DNA of 20,668 nt from a virus: IMG/VR virus record IMGVR_UViG_3300044530_002207, positions 1 through 20,668 of that record; one strand, 5' to 3'. Shown one piece after another: positions 12,820 to 19,215 of this stretch. How positions within the stretch are numbered: position 1 is the stretch's first letter; every line of letters starts with the position of its first letter. Both the position numbers and the translations under genes were made by a program. The notes under the pieces were generated by a model. It was not told the origin of the DNA. It made no database searches and was given only the letters and a program-made list of their open reading frames with translations.

Positions 12820-13881
12820 ATGAAGTTATTCATCGACATCACATCTCGGCGGTTCGTAAAAAGCGCGGCATCCTCCGCCGCCCTCGCCTCGCTCACGCTC
12901 AAGCGCCGCGACCTTCTCCCCATCGAGATCCAATTCGTCCAACGCGGGGCCGCCGTCGCCACGCCCTCCGGCACGACCTTCACGACCGCGCTAAAAGCCA
13001 ACTACGCCGACGCCAATTTCCTCGCCCTCGCCGCCGCCGGCGTGCTCGATCTCAACACCGTCCCGCTCGAGGCCGCATTCGCATCCTCGCCCGCCGTAGT
13101 CACCGCCCTCCTCGAGGTCCGATGGACCGCCACCGGCGAAGCAACCCGCACCGCCACGCTCCCCGTGGAGATCCAGAACTCCGTCATCATCGGCACCGAG
13201 GCCACGCCCATCGCCATGCCCGACGGCAAAGCGACCCAAGCGCAAGCCGAGGCAGGCACCGATAACTCCTCCTGGATGACCCCGCTCCGCACCGCGCAGG
13301 CCATTCTCCGCCTCGCCGCCACTTCGTGGAGCTCGATCACCGGCAAGCCGACCGAGTTTCCACCTTCTCCACACACGCACACAATCACAGACGTCACCGG
13401 CCTTACCACCACCCTCGCCGGCAAGGCCACCGCCGCGCAAGGCGCTCTCGCAGACACCGCCCTCCAGCCCGAGCCAGTCAACTATCTCGGCGATTATAAC
13501 AACGGCCTCGACTACACTTACGGTGACGTCGTCACCTACACCGACGGTCTCCTCTACAAAAGAGTTTCAAACCCGAACAATCCCGGCTACCCACCCGGCC
13601 ATTCTAGCTGGGCGCTATTTTCTGCCACGACCGGGTCGCCCGCCTACGATCTCTGGGTATCCGCCGAGCTGGCCAACAAAGCCGCCGCCGTCCACACGCA
13701 CACGATTTCCGAAATCTCCGACTACGCCGAGCCGGTTGTCGTCTACCCAAGCCGCGCGGATTTCCCCACCCCCGGACGCCTCCAGCGCCTCTACCTCGCC
13801 GACGACCTCGGCACGCTTTGGCGTTGGACCGGCACCACCTACCAACAAGCCCCGGGCACCATCGACGCGGGCGAATATTAA
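12820..13881 (+). CDS. Tail fibre / baseplate protein with HTHT motifs
   Basis: 353 residues. The first 130 resemble N-terminal anchoring domains of fibre or upper baseplate proteins (M-K-L-F-I-D-I-T-S-R-R-F, then V-Q-R-G-A-A-V-A-T-P). Then W-S-S-I-T-G-K-P-T-E-F-P-P-S-P-H-T-H-T-I (histidines near 185-187) is a motif common in phage tail fibres. A second H-T-H-T-I lies near 291-293. A Y-x-x-G-D-V-V-type module sits between, and the end has F-P-T-P-G-R-L-Q-R-L-Y-L-A-D-D-L-G-T-L-W-R-W-T-G, a frequent fibre module. Histidine pairs may bind metal at a trimer axis. The gene begins a block of adsorption genes. Host receptor is unknown. Confidence 0.75.
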   Translation: MKLFIDITSRRFVKSAASSAALASLTLKRRDLLPIEIQFVQRGAAVATPSGTTFTTALKANYADANFLALAAAGVLDLNTVPLEAAFASSPAVVTALLEVRWTATGEATRTATLPVEIQNSVIIGTEATPIAMPDGKATQAQAEAGTDNSSWMTPLRTAQAILRLAATSWSSITGKPTEFPPSPHTHTITDVTGLTTTLAGKATAAQGALADTALQPEPVNYLGDYNNGLDYTYGDVVTYTDGLLYKRVSNPNNPGYPPGHSSWALFSATTGSPAYDLWVSAELANKAAAVHTHTISEISDYAEPVVVYPSRADFPTPGRLQRLYLADDLGTLWRWTGTTYQQAPGTIDAGEY

Positions 13882-13885
13882 CTTT

Positions 13886-13942
13886 TTTGACACTCTCCCA
13901 ACAGAGAACCCAACCAACAACAAACGCAACTAATAACATAAT
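13886..13942 (+). promoter_or_regulatory. TTTGACA and CA-rich leader before second fibre gene
   Basis: TTTGACA (13886-13892) lies 50 nt before ATG 13943. The leader between is A/C-rich, with GAACCCAACCAACAACAAAC at its centre, close to the capsid leader. Confidence 0.4.
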
Positions 13943-15022
13943 ATGGCAGCTCCAATTCTAAAAATCAAACGCGGCACGACAGTCCCCAGCTCTTTGCTGG
14001 CGGGCGAGTTGGCCTTAAACACAGCCTCAGGCGTCGTCTACGTGGGCGATGGAACAAGTGTCTTGAGCCTTGGCGGCTCGGGCGCATTCGTCGATAAAAC
14101 CTCGGCTCAGACCGTTGCTGGCGTTAAAACCTTCACATCGACAATCTCCGGCAGCATCGACGGCAACGCCGCGACAGCAACCGCATTGGCAACTGGCCGC
14201 GACATCAGCCTTACAGGCGACGTCACCGGCACAGCATCATCCTTCAATGGCTCGGCCAACGCCTCGATCAGCGCCGTGCTCGCCAACAGCGGCGTCAGCG
14301 CAGGCACCCACACCAAAGTAACGGTCAACGCCAAAGGGCTCGTCACCACAGGCGCGAACCTCGAAGCCACCGACATCCCGACGCTCACCGCGTCGAAAAT
14401 CAGCGACTTCGATACGCAAGTCCGCACCAGCCGCCTCGACCAAATGGCCGCGCCATCCGCGTCCGTTTCACTGAACACGCAAAAGATCACTGGCCTCGCA
14501 GACCCGACAGCCAGCACAGACGCCGCCAACAAAGGCTACGTCGATACGGCAGTCTCCAACCTCGTGGACGGAGCGCCTGATCTTCTCAACACGCTCAACG
14601 AGCTCGCAGCCGCCATCAACGACGATGCGAACTACACCTCGACCCTCACGACTGCCCTCGGCACCAAGCTCGCCAAGGCCAGCAACCTGAGCGACCTCAC
14701 CGACGTCAGCGTGGCCCGCACGAACCTCGGAGTCGCCATCGGATCGAATGTCCAGGCTTACGACGCCGAACTCGCCGCCATCGCCGGTCTGACCAGCGCT
14801 GCCGACAAAGTGCCGTATTTCACAGGCGCAGGCACAGCCGCAGTTGCCGACTTCAGCAGCTTCGGACGCTCCCTTGTGGACGATGCCGACGGCGCAGCAG
14901 CACGCACGACATTGGGCCTCGGCAGCATCGCCACCCAAGCCTCGAGCAACGTCAGCATCACTGGCGGAGCCATCAGCAACGTCACAATCGCAGACGTGAC
15001 GATTGATTGCGGCACCTACTAG
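13943..15022 (+). CDS. Tail fibre protein, long
   Basis: 359 residues. The N-terminus I-L-K-I-K-R-G-T-T-V-P-S-S-L-L-A-G-E-L-A-L-N-T is the anchoring 'RGT..P..L..GELa.n' motif of phage fibres, followed by V-Y-V-G-D-G. The body is beta-rich: G-D-V-T-G-T-A-S-S-F-N-G, T-K-V-T-V-N-A-K-G-L-V-T-T-G and L-A-D-P-T-A-S-T-D-A-A-N-K-G-Y-V-D. The last is the classic fibre repeat. It ends with G-L-G-S-I-A-T-Q-A-S-S-N-V-S-I-T-G-G. These form trimeric shafts. A terminator follows. Confidence 0.85.
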   Translation: MAAPILKIKRGTTVPSSLLAGELALNTASGVVYVGDGTSVLSLGGSGAFVDKTSAQTVAGVKTFTSTISGSIDGNAATATALATGRDISLTGDVTGTASSFNGSANASISAVLANSGVSAGTHTKVTVNAKGLVTTGANLEATDIPTLTASKISDFDTQVRTSRLDQMAAPSASVSLNTQKITGLADPTASTDAANKGYVDTAVSNLVDGAPDLLNTLNELAAAINDDANYTSTLTTALGTKLAKASNLSDLTDVSVARTNLGVAIGSNVQAYDAELAAIAGLTSAADKVPYFTGAGTAAVADFSSFGRSLVDDADGAAARTTLGLGSIATQASSNVSITGGAISNVTIADVTIDCGTY

Positions 15023-15039
15023 TCCAAATCCAAATCCCT

Positions 15040-15073
15040 AGCGGTGGCGCGGTCTATTCCGCCCACCGCTTTT
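15040..15073 (+). terminator. Rho-independent terminator after long fibre gene
   Basis: AGCGGTGG (15040-15047) pairs with CCACCGCT (15063-15070), with an inner GCGG/CCGC stem past one bulged C. A short T-run of four follows (15070-15073), so termination may be partial. Confidence 0.65.
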
Positions 15074-15112
15074 CGGGTTCTGAAAAGAACTCTGAAAACT
15101 GAAAGCTGAACC

Positions 15113-15463
15113 ATGGCCAATGTCCTAATACCGAAAAAATCGACCGTCGCCGCACGCGTTCCGACGAGCCAAGACCTCGCCCTCGGAGAGATCGCGGTTA
15201 ACCACGCCGACGGCATACTCTATGCCCGCCACCCAAGCACAGGCACCGTCTACGCCTTAAACTCCGGCGGAGGATCTAGCAGCTATCTCGTCCTCTCGGC
15301 ATTCGCCGCACCCTATAACTACATAGGCCGCGCCCCGACCGGCACAAGCACCAGCTCTGCAAGCTGGGATATTTCCCGCATTGAAATGGCCTCCGACGGC
15401 ACCACCACCACTCTCAATTCCACCGGCGCGTGGACCAACCGCGCCTCACTTTCCTACAGCTAA
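15113..15463 (+). CDS. Short tail fibre protein
   Basis: 116 residues. The N-terminus has the same anchoring pattern as the gene at 13943 (V-P-T-S-Q-D-L-A-L-G-E-I-A-V-N-H-A-D-G-I-L-Y), then H-P-S-T-G-T-V-Y-A-L. The C-terminal part, Y-I-G-R-A-P-T-G-T-S-T-S-S-A-S-W-D-I-S-R-I, is a fibre module. It starts 40 nt after the terminator. Shared anchoring modules suggest that this and 13943 attach to the same tail site or were made by module swapping. Confidence 0.72.
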   Translation: MANVLIPKKSTVAARVPTSQDLALGEIAVNHADGILYARHPSTGTVYALNSGGGSSSYLVLSAFAAPYNYIGRAPTGTSTSSASWDISRIEMASDGTTTTLNSTGAWTNRASLSYS

Positions 15464-15484
15464 AAACTCAACCCATATCCATAT

Positions 15485-15766
15485 ATGAACGCTACCAACC
15501 CACTCCAAATCGACGGCAAATCCTACGACCGCTACTCGCTCAACCTCGCCATCACGGGCAAATACAACGGCGATGGATCGAGGGACGCCAATGTTGCCAT
15601 GCGCCTCATCCCGACCCGCATCGATGACGGCGAGGTCATCACCGCAGACGAAGCCGCAATCGGAATCGCTCTCGGATCACTGGAAGGAAGCGACGAAGCC
15701 ACCCAGCAAGCTGTGAGAGCTATCCAAACCGCATTGCAACAATACATCGCCGCGAAAGGACTTTAA
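15485..15766 (+). CDS. Small hypothetical protein among fibre genes
   Basis: 93 residues, start 21 nt after the previous stop. M-N-A-T-N-P-L-Q-I-D-G-K-S-Y-D-R-Y, then V-A-M-R-L-I-P-T-R-I, and a helical C-terminus (A-I-G-I-A-L-G-S-L-E-G-S-D-E-A-T-Q-Q-A-V-R-A-I-Q-T-A-L-Q). I recognise no family. Small proteins of this shape often accompany fibres, perhaps as assembly chaperones, but that is inference. Confidence 0.55.
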   Translation: MNATNPLQIDGKSYDRYSLNLAITGKYNGDGSRDANVAMRLIPTRIDDGEVITADEAAIGIALGSLEGSDEATQQAVRAIQTALQQYIAAKGL

Positions 15767-15769
15767 GCC

Positions 15770-17041
15770 ATGGCCCTCATACTATCTGCCGCCACAGGCA
15801 ACTTTAACGCAACCGCGACATGGGTCGGTGGAGTTGTGCCTACGGTTGGCGACGAGGCCCGCGCCAGCACCGGCCACACAATCACGATCACAGCCAATGT
15901 CACTTGTGACGAAGTTTCAAACGCAGGCAGTGGCCTTTTCACACTGAATGACGGCGTCACTCTCACGGCAAATGTCACCAATAAAACGACTACCGCCGCC
16001 CGCGCCTGTATTCAATTTTTTGGGTCCAGTGCAACAATCGTCGGAAATGTAACGAGCGGGCCAGGGACAAACACGATAGGTATTAACAACGTGAATGCCG
16101 GAACCGTCAATGTTACTGGGAATGTGACAGGCGGCAGTGGGTCTAATGCGTATTGCCTTTATAATTCATCGACTGGGAGGTTCGTCGTCACCGGCAATGT
16201 TACAGGCGGGTCTGGAGGGTCGGCCAACGCAGTGCAGGGTCAAGGAAACGGGAACATTACAATAACTGGAAATGTCACCGCTTTTGGGGGCCTTGGCGTC
16301 AATAATGTCGGAACTGGAACGGTTACGATTACGGGAAATGTCCTCGCTGCGGGGTCTTTGGGCGTCAGCAACGCATCAAGTGGAACGGTTACGATTACGG
16401 GAAATTCCACAGGCGCAGGAGCAGCAGGCGTCAACAATGCCTCAACTGGAACAGTTACAATAACTGGAATTGCCACGGCTGGGAACACCGGAGCAGGCGT
16501 CAACAACGCATCAACAGGAACAATTAATCTGGGGCGAGCAAAGGCTAACGCCTACGGGCCGGGTAACACATCTGGCTTGTCTCCGACTCCCGGCGCATCA
16601 AACGCAGGACTTGGAATCATCGAAATCCAAGAAATCGAATACGGCACTTTCGGAATGTCTCCAATAAGCGGCACAGGCATCCGCCTCAAAAAAGCCAACA
16701 CCAATGTCGCCGTCTTTAATTACTGCGACACCGCAGGCGCGAAAACCCTCATCGACGCCACGCAGAACGCCGCAATGCCAGCCGCCACCGATGTCCGCAA
16801 CGGCGTGAGCTACGCCAGCGGAGCGTTGACGGGATCGGCATATATCCCAGGGGCGTCAAGTGTGGCAAGCGGAGTCCCCGTAGGGTCAACCACCGGCACG
16901 GCAGTCCTCACCGCCGCCGCCGTGTGGGAAACACTTACCAGCAGCCTCACCACCGTCGGAAGTATTGGTGAACGGTTAAAAAACACCGCCACCGTAGCCA
17001 GCACCGGCGACCAGATCGCGGCCGCCCTCACCGCACCATAA
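15770..17041 (+). CDS. Repeat-rich beta-solenoid-like tail or adhesin protein
   Basis: 423 residues. The N-terminus (A-T-G-N-F-N-A-T-A-T-W-V-G-G-V-V-P-T-V-G-D-E-A, then G-H-T-I-T-I) resembles the 'tW.GG..P..gD' beginning of beta-helical surface proteins. Seven Gly/Asn/Thr repeats of 22-25 residues follow, with cores like T-V-T-I-T-G-N-V and G-V-N-N-A-S-T-G, from about residue 89 to 253. Each would be one turn of a beta-solenoid. The C-terminal third (V-R-N-G-V-S-Y-A-S-G-A-L-T-G, then P-V-G-S-T-T-G-T-A-V-L-T) is a region I associate with phage fibre ends. The repeats are visible in DNA. The next ATG overlaps the stop (TAATG). A receptor-binding or biofilm-binding role is inferred. Confidence 0.72.
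   Translation: MALILSAATGNFNATATWVGGVVPTVGDEARASTGHTITITANVTCDEVSNAGSGLFTLNDGVTLTANVTNKTTTAARACIQFFGSSATIVGNVTSGPGTNTIGINNVNAGTVNVTGNVTGGSGSNAYCLYNSSTGRFVVTGNVTGGSGGSANAVQGQGNGNITITGNVTAFGGLGVNNVGTGTVTITGNVLAAGSLGVSNASSGTVTITGNSTGAGAAGVNNASTGTVTITGIATAGNTGAGVNNASTGTINLGRAKANAYGPGNTSGLSPTPGASNAGLGIIEIQEIEYGTFGMSPISGTGIRLKKANTNVAVFNYCDTAGAKTLIDATQNAAMPAATDVRNGVSYASGALTGSAYIPGASSVASGVPVGSTTGTAVLTAAAVWETLTSSLTTVGSIGERLKNTATVASTGDQIAAALTAP
16050..16530 (+). repeat. Tandem repeats coding for solenoid turns
   Basis: Units of about 66 bp, with recurring GGAACGGTTACGATTACGGG and GGCGTCAACAATGC-like cores. The later four or five units are closest to each other. This supports recent internal duplication in the gene at 15770. 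Confidence 0.6.
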
Positions 17042-17316
17042 TGCAAAAGGAAATCCTCGACATCACGAACTACGCCAGCGGTCAATCCGACCGGTGGCTC
17101 TTCGTCGCCCTCCTCGTCATCGGGCTCGCCGCAATCGGCGTCTTGTTCCGCTACTTCACGGGCCGCCTCGACAACTTGCAAAACCGCATGGACACTCAGA
17201 CAGCTGAGTTCGTCCAGCACTTAAAAACAGCCAACTCCGAAATGCTCACCGTCATCGCATCCGCCCGCAGCGTCATCGAAAGAGTGGAGCGCAAACTTGA
17301 CACGCGGCCCCAATAG
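17041..17316 (+). CDS. Single-TM coiled-coil protein, candidate inner spanin
   Basis: 91 residues; the start overlaps the previous stop by one base (TAATG). Residues about 19-39 are one transmembrane helix (W-L-F-V-A-L-L-V-I-G-L-A-A-I-G-V-L-F). The rest (about 43-87) is an amphipathic coiled coil (L-D-N-L-Q-N-R-M-D, then I-A-S-A-R-S-V-I-E-R-V-E). An N-terminal TM plus a periplasmic coiled coil is the plan of an i-spanin, here upstream of a lipoprotein and an endolysin. A holin is a less likely alternative. Its end carries the TTGACA for the next gene. Confidence 0.6.
   Translation: MQKEILDITNYASGQSDRWLFVALLVIGLAAIGVLFRYFTGRLDNLQNRMDTQTAEFVQHLKTANSEMLTVIASARSVIERVERKLDTRPQ
17297..17302 (+). 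promoter_or_regulatory. TTGACA motif, 15 nt before holin-like start
   Basis: CTTGACA inside the end of the preceding gene, exactly 15 nt before ATG 17318. No -10 box at 17 nt (GGTCCT). Confidence 0.45.
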
Positions 17317-17317
17317 T

Positions 17318-17491
17318 ATGGTCCTTCTTTTTAAAATCCTCGACAAGCTGTCCGAAAATTCCACCTGGCGTGGGCTCATCCTGCTGGCCACAGCGGCAGG
17401 CGTGAACCTCGAGCCCGAGCTTCAAAACCAAATTGTCGCCGCAGGCCTTGGCCTCGTCGGCCTCATCAACGTGATCCGCAAAGGAAAATGA
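17318..17491 (+). CDS. Small holin-like membrane protein
   Basis: 57 residues from ATG 17318, preferred over the GTG-like frame opening at 17297 because TTGACA stands 15 nt upstream. Two weakly hydrophobic segments: W-R-G-L-I-L-L-A-T-A-A-G-V (about 17-29) and I-V-A-A-G-L-G-L-V-G-L-I-N-V-I (about 39-53), ending R-K-G-K. This is a small holin layout with a basic C-terminus and the right place before the endolysin. It overlaps the next gene by ATGA. Holins pace lysis by opening the inner membrane. Confidence 0.6.
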   Translation: MVLLFKILDKLSENSTWRGLILLATAAGVNLEPELQNQIVAAGLGLVGLINVIRKGK

Positions 17492-17736
17492 GACCCCGCC
17501 GGATCGCGCTGTTGATGGTCCTCTTGTCATTTGTATTCCTCGGCATGGCCTTTTTGACCAGTTGCGTCAACGTGCCGATCCCGCCCTTCGGTGAGCGCAT
17601 CGGCGAGCTCGGAAACCTCCAACTCGCCCTATCCGCAAAATACATTCCCAACACGCCACCCGAATCCCCAGGCGAAAACGGAATGGCATTCGCCTGGTCA
17701 AAATACGGCGAAGCCAAACTCCTCCGCGACAAATGA
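17488..17736 (+). CDS. Small lipoprotein, candidate outer spanin (Rz1-like)
   Basis: 82 residues. Basic start (M-R-P-R-R), a hydrophobic stretch, and a lipobox L-T-S-C with C26, then V-P-I-P-P-F. The mature part of about 57 residues is rich in Pro/Gly (N-T-P-P-E-S-P-G-E-N-G). Outer-spanin lipoproteins are short and Pro-rich and work with an inner spanin, here perhaps 17041, to fuse membranes at lysis. It overlaps its neighbours by ATGA on both sides. An ordinary phage lipoprotein, for instance in superinfection exclusion, is the alternative. Confidence 0.6.
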   Translation: MRPRRIALLMVLLSFVFLGMAFLTSCVNVPIPPFGERIGELGNLQLALSAKYIPNTPPESPGENGMAFAWSKYGEAKLLRDK

Positions 17737-18212
17737 ACCTCGACGAACGCAGCGAGCGCAACCTCTCGACCCTCCACCCGGATCTGTACGCCCGCGCCGC
17801 CTCTTTTATGCTTGCGGCCAAAAAGCTCGCCGCGCCGCTCAACCTAGACGTCAAGTGCATCTGTGGCCTTCGCACATGGGCCGAGCAGGACGCCCTCTAC
17901 GCCAAAGGCCGCACCACGCCCGGCCCTAGGGTCAGTAACGCCGCCGGTGGCGCCTCCATGCATAACTACTCGCTGGCCCTCGATATCGCCGTATTTTCCA
18001 AAGACGGCAAGACCTACCACGGCGACCACCCATTCTACCGCGAACTCGGACCCCTCGGCGAATCCCTCGGATTCGAGTGGGGAGGCCGTTGGAAATTCAA
18101 CGACGAGCCCCACTACCAACTCCGGCCGAAGTGGGCGACCGGCATGACCGAGCGCGACATGCTCGCCACCCTCCGCTCCCGCGTCGCAAAAAAAATCGAC
18201 GTTCTGGCGTAG
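17733..18212 (+). CDS. Endolysin, M15-type peptidase
   Basis: 159 residues. Zinc ligands H77 and D84 lie in S-M-H-N-Y-S-L-A-L-D-I-A, and H127 in D-E-P-H-Y-Q. D124 or E125 is the likely catalytic acid. G-L-R-T-W-A-E-Q-D-A-L-Y-A-K-G-R-T-T-P-G (45-64) is the conserved motif upstream of the first ligand. The M15C group (T5 and Listeria phage endolysins) cuts L-Ala-D-Glu or D-Ala-D-Ala type bonds in peptidoglycan. No signal peptide, so it needs a holin. Last gene of the late operon; its end faces a minus-strand gene. Confidence 0.9.
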   Translation: MNLDERSERNLSTLHPDLYARAASFMLAAKKLAAPLNLDVKCICGLRTWAEQDALYAKGRTTPGPRVSNAAGGASMHNYSLALDIAVFSKDGKTYHGDHPFYRELGPLGESLGFEWGGRWKFNDEPHYQLRPKWATGMTERDMLATLRSRVAKKIDVLA

Positions 18213-18220
18213 GGAAATCA

Positions 18221-18265
18221 ACTATCGTAAAGCGATAGTAAACAGCGCATTAGCCCCCCCCCCCC
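18221..18265. other. Hairpin and C12 run in convergent gap
   Basis: ACTATCG (18221-18227) and CGATAGT (18233-18239) form a 7-bp hairpin with a 5-nt loop, followed at 18254-18265 by twelve C. There is no T-run, so this is not a clean terminator. The 18213-18314 gap lies between convergent genes and shows no other gene. Confidence 0.5.
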
Positions 18266-18314
18266 ATCATGTCGGGGTCAGAGTCAGGGTGCGTAGAAAG
18301 GTCGATCACTTTTC

Positions 18315-18620
18315 CTATCCAGTCCTGCGGGATTTCCCCTTCTGGAGAGTTGATGGCCCACCACCGGAAATCTCGGATGGATTGATTGTTTTGGCACCAG
18401 CAACTTTGAACTTCGGCGCTTTCTTTACGGGCGCGGGTTTTTCTTTTGTTGCCGCGCTTGGCTTTACCACGTTCACCAAGTGAGTGGTGTCGTTGCGTAT
18501 CAGCATTTGAACGTATTCGGTGAGGCCTTTTAAGCGCTCTTGTTCGATGCGGATATTTGCGAGTCGATAGTAACTCTCAGGCATCGAGATAGATTTTTTT
18601 ACACACGGATCATTGGGCAT
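18315..18620 (-). CDS. Ribbon-helix-helix regulator with basic tail
   Basis: 101 residues from ATG 18620; a longer frame opens at 18683 but its extra residues look unlike the family. Residues 8-44 form an RHH fold: strand K-K-S-I-S-M-P, helix with R-L-A-N-I-R-I-E-Q-E-R, then L-T-E-Y-V-Q-M-L-I-R-N-D. The remaining 57 residues are Lys/Pro-rich and probably flexible (K-E-K-P-A-P-V-K-K-A-P-K-F-K-V). RHH dimers bind operators through the beta strand, as P22 Arc and Mnt do. It diverges from 18720, whose RHH is similar. A repressor role is inferred. Confidence 0.72.
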   Translation of the reverse strand: MPNDPCVKKSISMPESYYRLANIRIEQERLKGLTEYVQMLIRNDTTHLVNVVKPSAATKEKPAPVKKAPKFKVAGAKTINPSEISGGGPSTLQKGKSRRTG

Positions 18621-18673
18621 GCGGGACTTTCGCACTAGGTAAGAAAAAAAGCAACTTTTTCCCAAATAAGGTA

Positions 18674-18716
18674 TTGACCCCATGCCTTCTTTTTCCTACT
18701 TTTCGCGAAGAAGTAG
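18674..18716 (+). promoter_or_regulatory. Promoter overlapping palindromic operator before RHH gene
   Basis: TTGACC (18674-18679) is spaced 17 nt from TACTTT (18697-18702), a plausible sigma70 -35/-10 pair with a weak -10. CTACTT (18696-18701) and AAGTAG (18711-18716) flank the palindrome TTCGCGAA (18702-18709), offset by one G. An operator here would cover the -10 and lie directly before ATG 18720. A similar half-site, ACTTTCGC, lies near 18627 towards the minus gene. Confidence 0.5.
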
Positions 18717-18719
18717 CAA

Positions 18720-18890
18720 ATGAACCCACAACAAACCACCATCAAAAAATCAATCTCACTGCCCGCAGAGATGCTTGAAATGGCGCTCTGCAAGGCACGC
18801 GAGGAACACAGAACTCTCTCGAGTTACATCCAATCTCTCATCGCGAGAGACTTTGCAAAAAATAATTCAGACAAAGAAAATATTTTATGA
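18720..18890 (+). CDS. Small ribbon-helix-helix regulator
   Basis: 56 residues, too short for many gene callers. I-K-K-S-I-S-L-P-A-E-M (8-18) is the DNA-binding strand; helices follow, ending L-S-S-Y-I-Q-S-L-I-A-R-D. The fold matches the minus-strand RHH at 18315 (K-K-S-I-S-M-P, Y-V-Q-M-L-I-R-N-D), so they are paralogues. It overlaps the next start by ATGA (18887-18890). The promoter/operator lies immediately upstream. It probably controls itself and the divergent gene. Confidence 0.72.
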   Translation: MNPQQTTIKKSISLPAEMLEMALCKAREEHRTLSSYIQSLIARDFAKNNSDKENIL

Positions 18891-19006
18891 TCGACCTCTA
18901 CGACCCACAAACTATCTGCCGCAGCATCGGCTTTTTTTTAGACTTCCTCACCCTCACCGTGCCGGTGATCTCAATGGCATTCTTCGCCTGGAGGCTTGCA
19001 CGGTGA
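18887..19006 (+). CDS. Tiny membrane protein
   Basis: 39 residues. It overlaps the RHH gene (ATGA) and the next gene (GTGA). M-I-D-L-Y-D-P-Q is followed by one hydrophobic segment (about 12-36: I-G-F-F-L-D-F-L-T-L-T-V-P-V-I-S-M-A-F-F-A-W) and ends R-L-A-R. Its place in a chain of overlapping small genes supports it. Function unknown. Confidence 0.5.
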   Translation: MIDLYDPQTICRSIGFFLDFLTLTVPVISMAFFAWRLAR

Positions 19007-19215
19007 GCGCCGCCGACTGGGACGCAATCCTCGCCAATCGCGACAAGGCTGAGGCCCTTCCTGAGACCGACTGGACAACCGAGACACCGGAAACCGAGGC
19101 CGCCGTCAAGGCGTCCGGATCAACCTTCGGCATCCCCCTCCGCGAATGCAGCCGACGCCTCGAGCGCCAACGCAACGCCCTCCACGATCTGCTCGCAAGG
19201 AGGTCAGCAAAATGA
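19003..19215 (+). CDS. Small hypothetical protein
   Basis: 70 residues from GTG 19003, chosen because it overlaps the previous stop (GTGA) and the upstream open frame (to 18775) is a shadow of the RHH gene. Starts M-S-A-A-D-W-D-A-I-L-A-N-R, an acidic Thr/Glu middle, then a basic helical end (C-S-R-R-L-E-R-Q-R-N-A-L-H-D-L-L-A-R-R). Likely DNA- or protein-binding; no family recognised. Confidence 0.55.
   Translation: MSAADWDAILANRDKAEALPETDWTTETPETEAAVKASGSTFGIPLRECSRRLERQRNALHDLLARRSAK
19197..19204 (+). promoter_or_regulatory. Perfect Shine-Dalgarno AAGGAGGT
   Basis: AAGGAGGT lies 7 nt before ATG 19212. It is the only perfect SD I see, contrasting with the SD-less late genes that use TTTGACA or CA-rich leaders, and shows that the host can use SD. 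Confidence 0.8.

Noticed and set aside
18221-18265. Hairpin as attachment site or CRISPR-like repeat
   Set aside because: Single copy, no spacer array, no integrase or tRNA nearby.
18720-18890. Whether the RHH pair is a toxin-antitoxin system
   Set aside because: No toxin-like partner follows; the next gene is a 39-residue membrane protein and the two RHH proteins diverge, which fits a regulatory switch better. A small membrane toxin is not excluded.
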